Below are positions 1 through 6,219 of a stretch of 10,258 bases of DNA, piece after piece. Each line of letters starts with the position of its first letter. Position 1 is the stretch's first letter. Where the stretch lies: contig CAJUAC010000083.1 of NCBI GenBank assembly GCA_910583885.1, forward strand, positions 1 to 10,258, read 5' to 3'. Made by a program: the position numbers and the translations under genes. The notes beneath the pieces were generated by a model. That model saw only the letters and a program-made list of their open reading frames with translations, did not search any database and was not told the origin of the DNA. Source of the stretch: an uncultured Oscillospiraceae bacterium. GTDB lineage: Bacteria > Bacillota > Clostridia > Oscillospirales > Oscillospiraceae.

Positions 1-397
1 GGCCGTTTTCATCGTAGGTCACGAAAAAGTGAATCTGGTTGAAGTCTTCCGCCCAGAAGGAAAAGCCGCAAGAATCGCTGTAAATGATCGCGGCCACTTC
101 CGCCTGCTTCGGCATTTCCTTAACGTTGATTTCCTCATAGGGGAAGATCCCGAAATAGCCGCCGTTCTTCAAATACAGGCTGGCGCTGGTGTCTTCGTCA
201 CAGCAAAGCTGCTGGGTCTTGTCCTTGCGGTCACGGGTTACGGGGTTCTTGTAGCCGTCCGCCGCGCTGTACCACTCCACCGCACCCCAGCCGGGCTTCG
301 TAGCCATCCGGTACATTTCCGTTTTGCTGGCAACCTTATAAACCGGGACGCTGGCAACTGACGTTACGAAATACCGGGTTTCATCCTTCTTTTTCAT
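1..397 (-). CDS. Unrecognised protein, 5' part only (runs off left edge)
   Basis: An open frame reads leftward from an ATG at 395-397 to the window edge without a stop, giving about 132 residues. The start is supported by a strong purine-rich RBS (AAAGGGGG, 406-413) eight bases upstream. The protein begins MKKKDETRYFVTSVASVPVY and continues as a mixed, soluble-looking sequence rich in aromatic residues (GWGAVEWYSAADGY, GGYFGIFPYEE, GFSFWAEDF), with no membrane segment or signal peptide. A Cys pair (QLCCDED) lies mid-way. I do not recognise a family. Its leader contains a terminator-like hairpin (see 420-449). It is divergent from the chemoreceptor gene. The flank is less GC-rich than the operon at 2845-5927, which would fit an accessory or mobile-element gene, but nothing proves this. 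Confidence 0.72.
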   Translation of the reverse strand, partial: MKKKDETRYFVTSVASVPVYKVASKTEMYRMATKPGWGAVEWYSAADGYKNPVTRDRKDKTQQLCCDEDTSASLYLKNGGYFGIFPYEEINVKEMPKQAEVAAIIYSDSCGFSFWAEDFNQIHFFVTYDENG

Positions 398-419
398 GAT
401 TGAATCCCCCTTTAGGTAT

Positions 420-449
420 AAAAAAATTAGCTTGCTGGTCGCAAGCTAA
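420..449 (-). terminator. Hairpin plus U-tract in leader of leftward gene (attenuator-like)
   Basis: Perfect 9-bp inverted repeat TTAGCTTGC (427-435) / GCAAGCTAA (441-449) with a 5-base loop. On the minus strand it is followed directly by seven T residues (420-426), the form of an intrinsic terminator. It sits only 6 bases before the RBS of the leftward gene and no minus-strand gene lies upstream of it for thousands of bases. A role as leader attenuator, or as an operator palindrome, is therefore more natural than simple end-of-gene termination. Structure is seen directly; the role is inferred. Confidence 0.65.
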
Positions 450-497
450 CTGGTGCTTGTTCCCTGCAAACTAATAGTAACGGCTGCCGGAAATCCC

Positions 498-526
498 TGG
501 ACACCAAAGCAAAAATATGTTAAAAT
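498..526 (+). promoter_or_regulatory. SigA-type extended -10 promoter for the chemoreceptor gene
   Basis: TGGACA (498-503) and TAAAAT (521-526) are separated by exactly 17 bases, and TGT precedes the -10, giving an extended -10 element. Transcription would start near 533, leaving a leader of about 80 bases that contains a small GGCC-CAT-GGCC hairpin (563-573). I see no SigD-type (TAAA-N15-GCCGATAT) motility promoter. Confidence 0.65.
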
Positions 527-611
527 AATACGCTTTGTAAATGGGAAAATGGGATAGCACCGGCCCATGGCCGCGGTCCCTCCCAATCTATATCCCTGTG
601 GAGGAGAGTTT

Positions 612-2639
612 ATGAAATTCCTAGCCAACCAGAAGCTTTCTACGCGCATCGGTATGATTACGACAGCCATCATCATCGTCGGGATGCTGCTGTTGTGGGG
701 CATCGTATCCACCAACACCGCTTCCATGGTGCAAAGCGATATTACCAACCAGATGACTGACGCTGTCGAATCCAGGGCGGCAATCATCAACAGCTATGTG
801 TCCTCTGCGGAGGAATATATGGCCGCCTTTGCCCTGGGCAGCGAGGTACGTGAGCTCCTGCTGCACCCGGAAGACCCGGCACTGCTAAAACAGGCCCAGC
901 AGTATACCGAGGAATTTGCCGCAGTCAAGGGCATTTTCGAGGGGCTGTACATTGCCACCCCATCTACCTATGTCCTGACGCACACCTCCCAGCAGGCCAT
1001 CGGCATAACGACACGGACAGGGGAATCCCTGGACACCTTCCAGAATACGATCCTGTCCCAGCCGCAGCTGACCAATCTGGGCATCATGAAGTCCCCCGGC
1101 ACCGGCAGCATGATCCTGTCCATGTACTACCCCATTTTTGAGGGCCGGCAGTGTATCGGCTACGTCGGGGCCGGCGTGTATGCCAGCCACTTGATGGACG
1201 CACTGCTGAATTTGGGGATCAAGGGGCTACCCAATAGTGAGTACGTGTTTCTGAATGTGGCGAACAGCGTGTACCTCTACCACCAGGACAGCACGCTCAT
1301 CAATACCGAAACGACAGACAACGGCTTCCAGGAGATTATCCACCGGATCCGTACCGACGGCAGTACCGAGGCATCCACCTACTCCTACCGGGATGAAAAC
1401 GGCGCCAACCAACTGGTGGTCTACAAGTATCTGAAGGACCGCGGCTGGGTCTTTATGGTCCGCGACAGCGCCGCAGAGGTCTATGGCGCTGTGACTACGG
1501 TGCGGTTGGTTGTCGGTGCGCTGTGCGCGGCTGTCGCAGCTGCCATTATCCTGATTACCCTCATGATCCTGCACCGGGAGGGGAGGGAGCTGATGGCCGT
1601 AGAGCGTGCCATCAGCTGCCTGGGGGATCTGAACCTCTCCGCCGACCGGGAGCTGGAGGCCTTTTATGGCAGGTCAGATGAGATCGGCATGATTGCACAG
1701 ACAACCCACCGTGTCTGCGGCTGCCTGCGCAAAACCATCGACGATGTGGGCCGGATCCTGGGTGAGATTGCGGCAGGCAACCTCACGGTTGATGTCACAA
1801 AGAACGAGTCCTATTATATTGGCGATTTCAAGGCCCTGTCCGAGAGCCTGCAATCCATCCACAGCAACCTGACGCACGTAATCCGGGACATCTCGCAGGT
1901 TGCCAGCCAGGTCGATACCAGCGCGGACCTGGTGTCGACCGGCGCACAGGCGCTCTCCCAGGGCACAATGGAGCAGGCAGTCTCCATTGATGGGCTTGTA
2001 TCGAATGTGACCACCATTACCTCGCAAATTCACAACAGCACCGAGCGCTGCGGCAGCGCCAGCAAGCTGGTCGATAAGGCAACCGGTTACGCCGCCGAGG
2101 CCGACACCAAGATGGAGCAGCTGATGACAGCCACAACAAACATCGACCGCTCCTCTGCCCAGATCGTTTCGGTCACAAAAACCATTGAGGATATCGCGTT
2201 CCAGACCAACCTGCTGGCGCTGAACGCCTCGGTGGAGGCTGTCCGGGCCGGCGCCGCAGGGAAGGGCTTTTCTGTCGTGGCAGAGGAGGTGCGCAACCTT
2301 GCGGCCAAATCGGCTGAGGCTGCACAAAATACGAGCAACCTGATCAGCCGCTCTATCCAGGACGTCAAAACCGGCACGGAATCCACCACACTCGCTGTTT
2401 CCGCGATGCAGATCATCAACGAATGCATCCAATCCATCAAAGCGCTGATGGATGAAATCTCTGCCGCCAGCGTCCAGCAGTCGGAAATGATTGTCTTAGT
2501 AGAAAATGGGATCAAAGAAATTTCCGATGTGGTGCAGACAAATTCCGCCGCCGCAGAGAAAAGCGCCGCCGTTTCCAAGGAGCTGTCCGACCAGGCCCGG
2601 ATGTTGAACAGCTTAATCAGCCGGTTCCAGATCACCTGA
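612..2639 (+). CDS. Methyl-accepting chemotaxis protein (transmembrane chemoreceptor)
   Basis: A 675-residue chemoreceptor that would sense an extracellular ligand and control CheA/CheW signalling at the membrane. Residues 12-32 form TM1. About 33-295 form a periplasmic-side dCache-like sensor (note SMYYPIFEGRQCIGYVGAGV near 170-189, typical of Cache domains). Residues 296-320 form TM2. HAMP-like elements follow (RSDEIGMI at 354-361, then AAGNLTVDV at 387-395), then a long coiled coil. The signalling hairpin tip is at 525-566 (IAFQTNLLALNAS, GKGFSVVAEEVRNLA). The start at 612 is chosen because GGAGGAG (600-606) precedes it; an in-frame ATG at 567 lacks an RBS. The tip departs from the usual AAVEAARAGEAGKGF: it reads SVEAVRAGAAGKGF, losing the conserved Glu. 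There is no C-terminal CheR-binding pentapeptide. No che genes are adjacent. Family call is certain; the ligand is unknown. Confidence 0.95.
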   Translation: MKFLANQKLSTRIGMITTAIIIVGMLLLWGIVSTNTASMVQSDITNQMTDAVESRAAIINSYVSSAEEYMAAFALGSEVRELLLHPEDPALLKQAQQYTEEFAAVKGIFEGLYIATPSTYVLTHTSQQAIGITTRTGESLDTFQNTILSQPQLTNLGIMKSPGTGSMILSMYYPIFEGRQCIGYVGAGVYASHLMDALLNLGIKGLPNSEYVFLNVANSVYLYHQDSTLINTETTDNGFQEIIHRIRTDGSTEASTYSYRDENGANQLVVYKYLKDRGWVFMVRDSAAEVYGAVTTVRLVVGALCAAVAAAIILITLMILHREGRELMAVERAISCLGDLNLSADRELEAFYGRSDEIGMIAQTTHRVCGCLRKTIDDVGRILGEIAAGNLTVDVTKNESYYIGDFKALSESLQSIHSNLTHVIRDISQVASQVDTSADLVSTGAQALSQGTMEQAVSIDGLVSNVTTITSQIHNSTERCGSASKLVDKATGYAAEADTKMEQLMTATTNIDRSSAQIVSVTKTIEDIAFQTNLLALNASVEAVRAGAAGKGFSVVAEEVRNLAAKSAEAAQNTSNLISRSIQDVKTGTESTTLAVSAMQIINECIQSIKALMDEISAASVQQSEMIVLVENGIKEISDVVQTNSAAAEKSAAVSKELSDQARMLNSLISRFQIT

Positions 2640-2680
2640 GCGCCATCCTGCTTATCTAAATTGCTTGGACAGCCAGTTGG

Positions 2681-2715
2681 ACGGGCGGTTATCTATGATA
2701 GATAGCCGCCCGTTT
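2681..2715 (+). terminator. Hairpin terminator after the chemoreceptor gene
   Basis: A 15-bp stem (2681-2695 with 2699-2713; one G-T wobble) with a 3-base loop begins about 42 bases after the chemoreceptor stop and is followed only by a short TTT. The stem is very stable (ACGGGCGG / CCGCCCGT). It separates the receptor from the downstream operon, which has its own promoter. The weak U-tract lowers certainty about intrinsic termination. Confidence 0.6.
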
Positions 2716-2776
2716 GGATCCTTGGGCGGCCCCTGGGCCAGCGGCAGGAAAAATAGCAGGGATTTACCATTTGCTA

Positions 2777-2805
2777 TGGAAAAAACAGGTGAAATGGCGT
2801 ATAAT
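2777..2805 (+). promoter_or_regulatory. Promoter for the zinc-ribbon / NhaC / CDF operon
   Basis: A perfect TATAAT (2800-2805) lies 17 bases after TGGAAA (2777-2782, four of six matches to the -35 consensus). The predicted start near 2812 leaves a leader of about 33 bases with an AAGGGAGG RBS at 2832-2839 before the ATG at 2845. No operator is obvious. Confidence 0.6.
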
Positions 2806-2844
2806 GATAGGGTTACTACTTATGAGGTCACAAGGGAGGTTCTT

Positions 2845-3450
2845 ATGGCGGAAGAAACGAGGGCCTTTGGCTATATCTGCCCTGCCTGCGGAAAGCCGGC
2901 CTATGGTGAGCGGACGCAGTTCGCCATGTGCGCGGCGGCGGTGGGGCTGGTCTGCGGCTGCGGGCACAGCGAGCTGACGGCGGAACCGGCAGGCCGCGTC
3001 TACCGGGTCACTGTCCCCTGCGGCGTGTGCGGCGGGGAACACCGGGCAGAAGTACCTGCGGAGCAGGTACTGCATGGCAGCGGTGTGGGGCTTGCCTGCC
3101 CAGAGACCAAGCAGCTATGCTGCTATATTGGGGATGTCTACCGGGTGGAGTCCGCCCTGCGGGATCTGGAGACCGCAGTGGCGAAACAGAAGGGCGGGGA
3201 AACCTTTGTAGACAATGTCATCATGTACGAGGTCCTCTCCGAGCTGAAGGACATCGCCGCCCGGGACGGCATATCCTGTACCTGTGGGGCAAAGGGCTGT
3301 GCCATAGAGATCCACGGTGGGGCGGTGGACCTGGTATGCCAGGCCTGCGGGGGGCGCCTGCGCCTGCCTGCCGCCACAGACGGGGATCTGGACCAGCTGT
3401 GCTGCCAGTACACCCTGACCATCCGGGGGCAGAAGCCAGAGCTATGCTGA
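2845..3450 (+). CDS. Cysteine-rich double zinc-ribbon protein, function unknown
   Basis: A 201-residue soluble protein with 18 cysteines (9%) and no membrane segment. The cysteines form zinc-ribbon-like knuckles: CPAC (12-15), CGC (37-39), CGVC (59-62), then CTCGAKGC (145-152) and CQAC (165-168). The two halves resemble each other, each ending in a QLCC pair (residues 90-93 and 185-187) after a ribbon, with a charged helical linker at about 98-140. The last residue is Cys201. The start at 2845 follows AAGGGAGG by five bases and a promoter by 40; the upstream in-frame extension has no RBS and runs through the promoter. Its stop overlaps the next start by 7 bp (ATGCTGA), so it is co-translated with the NhaC-type antiporter. 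Zinc binding is inferred from the cysteine spacing. It could instead be a metal sensor, chaperone or store for the coupled transporters. I cannot name the family. Confidence 0.85.
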   Translation: MAEETRAFGYICPACGKPAYGERTQFAMCAAAVGLVCGCGHSELTAEPAGRVYRVTVPCGVCGGEHRAEVPAEQVLHGSGVGLACPETKQLCCYIGDVYRVESALRDLETAVAKQKGGETFVDNVIMYEVLSELKDIAARDGISCTCGAKGCAIEIHGGAVDLVCQACGGRLRLPAATDGDLDQLCCQYTLTIRGQKPELC

Positions 3451-4757
3451 CAGCCTGTTTTGCCCTCTTTTTCGCCATGCTGGCGGTGTGCCTTGCCAGC
3501 GGATGGAGCGTGTCCTGGGCGCTGGCGGGAGGGCTGGCGGTCTTCTGGGCCTATGGCTTGTGGCGGGGCTTTTCCCACAGGGAGCTGTGGGGGATGGCCT
3601 GGGCCAAGTGCCAAAAGTCCTTGATTGTCGTGCGGATCATCGCCCTCATCGGCGTCATCACCGGCCTGTGGCGGTGCGGCGGCGTGATCGCCTGCTGCAT
3701 CGTGTGGGGCGTCCGGCTGGTGACGCCCAGGCTGTTTCTGGTGCTGGCGTTTATCTTATGCGCGGCCTTCAGCTATATCTTGGGCACCTCCTATGGCGTG
3801 AGCAGCACCCTGGGTGTAATCCTTATGGCCCTGGCCCGTTCCGGGGGCGTTGACCCCACCGTGGCGGCTGGTGTGGTCCTCTCCGGTGTGTACTTTGGGG
3901 ACCGGTGCAGCCCCGCTTCCTCGGCAGCCAGCCTGGTGGCGGCGGTGACGGACACAGACCTCTACCGCAACGTACGGCAGATGCTGCGCACAGCGGCGCT
4001 GCCCACCCTGCTCACCCTGGCGGCCTATCTGCTGCTCTCCTTCCGCCACCCACTCGCCCAGGTGGACGGCACCGTACTGGCGGCGCTGGAGGGCCGGTTC
4101 CAGCTGTCCTGGTGGACGCTGCTGCCGGCAGCGGTTATGCTCCTGCTGCCGCTGTGGAAGGTCCCGGTCCAGTGGGCGATCCTGGCAAGCTCTGCGGCAG
4201 CGGCCGTGCTGGCGGCTGCCCAGGGGTTCCGTCCAGGAGAGATCCTTTCCGCCGCCTGGGGCGGCTACTGGCCGGAGGACGGGGCGCTGCGCGCTGTCCT
4301 CTCCGGCGGCGGTGTCACCAGCATGGCGGAGAGCTATGCCATTGTCATCCTCACGGGCCTTTACTCCGGCATCCTGGAGGGGACGGAGAGTCTGCGGCCC
4401 CTCAGCGGCAGGGCGGAGGCCCTGGCGGGACGGATCGGCCGGTTCCCTGCCATGGCGGCAGTGTCCACCTTGTGCGCTGCCGTGCTGTGTAACCAGGCTG
4501 TCACCAGCATGATGGGGGAGCAGCTGTTGGGCAGGGCCTATGACGACCGGGAGGAGCTGGCTATGGACATCGAAAACTCTGGCATCCTGATTGCGGGGCT
4601 GATCCCCTGGTCCATCGCGTGCAGTATCCCGCTGGCCATGCTGGGCGCGGGGCCGGGTGCAATCCCTTATGCCCTGCTGCTGTGGCTGATCCCCCTGTGC
4701 TATCCGTTTATCAAAGGGCGGTACTACCCTGGGCAGCCGCCTACTTCAAAGAGGTGA
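3444..4757 (+). CDS. NhaC-family Na+/H+ (or related) antiporter
   Basis: A 437-residue polytopic membrane protein with roughly ten hydrophobic segments. It carries the NhaC/ion-transporter signature region: LGTSYGVSSTLGVILM (113-128), then GVVLSGVYFGDRCSP (143-157), matching the usual GTSFGT...GVILM and SGAYFGDKxSP blocks, plus GGGVTSM (288-294) and NQAVTSMMGEQ (350-360) in the second half. Members exchange Na+ for H+ or organic substrates; the substrate here cannot be read. The ATG at 3444 overlaps the preceding stop and has only a weak upstream RBS, so translation probably depends on coupling. The frame stays open far upstream, back to 2928, but that part is out of frame with the zinc-ribbon gene, which is clearly coding. 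Its own stop TGA (4755-4757) lies inside the next gene's RBS. Length is normal for the family. Confidence 0.88.
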   Translation: MLTACFALFFAMLAVCLASGWSVSWALAGGLAVFWAYGLWRGFSHRELWGMAWAKCQKSLIVVRIIALIGVITGLWRCGGVIACCIVWGVRLVTPRLFLVLAFILCAAFSYILGTSYGVSSTLGVILMALARSGGVDPTVAAGVVLSGVYFGDRCSPASSAASLVAAVTDTDLYRNVRQMLRTAALPTLLTLAAYLLLSFRHPLAQVDGTVLAALEGRFQLSWWTLLPAAVMLLLPLWKVPVQWAILASSAAAAVLAAAQGFRPGEILSAAWGGYWPEDGALRAVLSGGGVTSMAESYAIVILTGLYSGILEGTESLRPLSGRAEALAGRIGRFPAMAAVSTLCAAVLCNQAVTSMMGEQLLGRAYDDREELAMDIENSGILIAGLIPWSIACSIPLAMLGAGPGAIPYALLLWLIPLCYPFIKGRYYPGQPPTSKR

Positions 4758-4760
4758 ACT

Positions 4761-5927
4761 ATGATCCGTTTTTTGTCCCGGCGCTTCATCCGGGACTGTG
4801 ACAACGTGACCGACCCCGCTGTGCGGCGCGCCTATGGCGTGCTGTGCGGGTGTGTGGGGATCGGCCTGAACCTGCTGCTGTTTGCGGCAAAGCTGCTGGC
4901 GGGGCTGCTTAGCGGCTCCATCGCCATCATGGCTGACGCCGCCAACAACCTCTCCGATGCCGGGTCCTCCGTCGTCACCCTGCTGGGGTTTAAGCTGGCG
5001 GCCCAGGCGCCGGACAGGGGCCATCCCTTCGGCCACGGACGGATGGAGTACGTATCCGGCCTGGTGGTGTCCATGGTGATTGTGCTGATGGGTGTGGAGC
5101 TGGCCAGGGACTCTGTGGGGCAGATCCTCCACCCGGAACCGGTGGCCTTCACTCCACTGGCAGGCGTGATCCTGCTGGCTTCCATTGGCGTAAAGCTGTA
5201 CATGGCCCGCTACAACCGCACGGTGGGGCGGCGTATCCAGTCAGCCGCCATGGCCGCCACAGCAGCTGACAGCCTGGGAGACTGCCTGGCGACTACAGCC
5301 GTCCTGCTGGGTTCGCTGGTAGGCCATTTCTGGGACGTCCCGGCAGACGGCTGGTGCGGCGGCGCGGTGGCTGTCTTCATCCTGTGGTCCGGTGTAAACG
5401 CCGCCAGGGAGACCATCAACCCCCTGCTGGGCCAGCCCCCTTCCAAGGAATTTGTGGAGCAGGTGCGCTCGCTGGTCCTATCCTACCCGGAGATCACCGG
5501 CATCCATGATCTGATCGTCCATGACTACGGCCCTGGACGGTGCATCATTTCCCTCCACGCCGAGGTCCCCGCCAATGGGGATATCATGGCGCTGCACGAT
5601 GTGGTGGATGCGGCAGAGCGGCGGCTGAATGAGGAGATGGGCTGCCTGGCTACCATCCACATGGATCCGGTCGTCAACGACGGCGGCCTGACCGCAGAGA
5701 CGCGGGTGCGGGTGGCCTCCATCGTGCGCCTTATTGACCCGGATATCTCTATCCATGACTTCCGCATGATCCCAGGCCCCCTCCAGACGAAGGTGATTTT
5801 TGATGCGGAGGTCCCCTACCAGTGCCGCCTCTCTGACCAGGAGATCCGGCAGCGCATCCAACAGGGTGTGCAGGCCCTGGATGGTAATTATTCCGCCGTA
5901 GTAGAGGTGGAAAAGGGCTATGTCTAG
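4761..5927 (+). CDS. Cation diffusion facilitator, probable Mn2+ exporter (MntE-like)
   Basis: A 388-residue CDF transporter. Six membrane helices occupy about 25-220. The intramembrane metal site reads Asn62-x3-Asp66 in TM2 (ADAANNLSD) and Asp170-x3-Asp174 in TM5 (AADSLGD), with the family motif HPFGHGRME at 88-96. Zn-type CDFs have HDHD or DDHD at these positions; the N-D-D-D set is the one described for Mn2+ exporters such as streptococcal MntE, so Mn2+ efflux is inferred. The cytoplasmic part contains one ferredoxin-like dimerisation domain (about 228-303) followed by a second, similar one (about 315-386). Start: ATG 4761 after AAAGAGGTGA (4748-4757), which includes the antiporter stop, giving tight coupling. 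It is the last gene of the operon. The family is certain; the metal is probable. Confidence 0.9.
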   Translation: MIRFLSRRFIRDCDNVTDPAVRRAYGVLCGCVGIGLNLLLFAAKLLAGLLSGSIAIMADAANNLSDAGSSVVTLLGFKLAAQAPDRGHPFGHGRMEYVSGLVVSMVIVLMGVELARDSVGQILHPEPVAFTPLAGVILLASIGVKLYMARYNRTVGRRIQSAAMAATAADSLGDCLATTAVLLGSLVGHFWDVPADGWCGGAVAVFILWSGVNAARETINPLLGQPPSKEFVEQVRSLVLSYPEITGIHDLIVHDYGPGRCIISLHAEVPANGDIMALHDVVDAAERRLNEEMGCLATIHMDPVVNDGGLTAETRVRVASIVRLIDPDISIHDFRMIPGPLQTKVIFDAEVPYQCRLSDQEIRQRIQQGVQALDGNYSAVVEVEKGYV

Positions 5928-5987
5928 CAAGAATACTGTTTTCTAAAAGTAATGAGCAGCCGCAATAAAGATGTTTTTCAAGGGGAA

Positions 5988-6024
5988 GACCCCCGCATGA
6001 TGCGAAAAGCACCATGCGGGGGTC
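5988..6024 (+). terminator. Perfect 12-bp hairpin after the CDF gene
   Basis: GACCCCCGCATG (5988-5999) and CATGCGGGGGTC (6013-6024) pair perfectly. Inside, one A-C mismatch is followed by three more pairs closing a GAAAA loop. It lies 61 bases after the CDF stop, so it probably ends the operon transcript, but neither strand has a proper U-tract next to it. It could instead be a processed or mobile palindrome. Structure is seen; terminator role is inferred. Confidence 0.5.
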
Positions 6025-6138
6025 AGCCTGTCAAAGGCCTGCCAATCACTGAACTCTCCTTTCAGATGATCCGCAGTAGTCCCCAAAAACGGGCTTCAGG
6101 TACTCTCTGCAAAGGGCTCGGGGAAACTGTATGGAGAT
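6025..6138. other. Unexplained intergenic segment before the hydrogenase promoter
   Basis: About 115 bases between the 5988-6024 hairpin and the hydrogenase promoter. No gene with an RBS is visible. Several frames stay open on both strands: on plus, a frame beginning at ATG 5952 continues to 6179; on minus, a frame reading PFLGTTADHLKGEFSDWQAF is open. None has a ribosome binding site or a family I recognise. The segment may be upstream regulatory DNA, a structured RNA or a dispersed small repeat; the sequence alone does not decide. Confidence 0.3.
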
Positions 6139-6165
6139 TGTCATCCGGGATTGACAGCACCTGTC
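6139..6165. promoter_or_regulatory. Palindromes overlapping the hydrogenase -35 (possible operator)
   Basis: Two small inverted repeats share the -35 element: TGTCA (6139-6143) with TGACA (6152-6156), and GACAG (6153-6157) with CTGTC (6161-6165) spaced by CAC. The second lies within the -35/spacer, where a bound repressor would block polymerase. I do not see a Rex-type TTGTGAA...TTCACAA site. Repressor binding is inferred only from placement. Confidence 0.35.
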
Positions 6166-6180
6166 CCTCTCTTCTATAAT
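6151..6180 (+). promoter_or_regulatory. Full-consensus SigA promoter for the hydrogenase gene
   Basis: TTGACA (6151-6156) and TATAAT (6175-6180), both exact consensus, with an 18-base spacer. Transcription would start near 6187, giving a short leader of about 33 bases with AGGAGGT (6204-6210) as RBS. Such a strong promoter suggests high expression unless repressed. Confidence 0.8.
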
Positions 6181-6219
6181 GGATAAAGAATCCACAAAAC
6201 TGCAGGAGGTACAAAAGCT

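Noticed and set aside
567..611. Earlier ATG (567) for the chemoreceptor
   Set aside because: No RBS precedes it, whereas 612 follows GGAGGAG and begins the typical short charged N-terminus before TM1.
1674..2432. 252-residue minus-strand open frame inside the chemoreceptor gene
   Set aside because: It is antisense to a clearly coding domain and has low-complexity Cys/Gly/Leu/Arg composition without a family or RBS.
2928..3443. Long in-frame upstream extension of the NhaC-type antiporter
   Set aside because: It is the out-of-frame reading of the zinc-ribbon gene, is Arg/Gly-rich without family features, and lacks an RBS; the coupled ATG at 3444 begins directly with a membrane segment.
5952..6179. 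75-residue plus-strand open frame between the CDF gene and the hydrogenase
   Set aside because: It has no RBS, spans the hairpin and the hydrogenase promoter, and matches no family I recognise.
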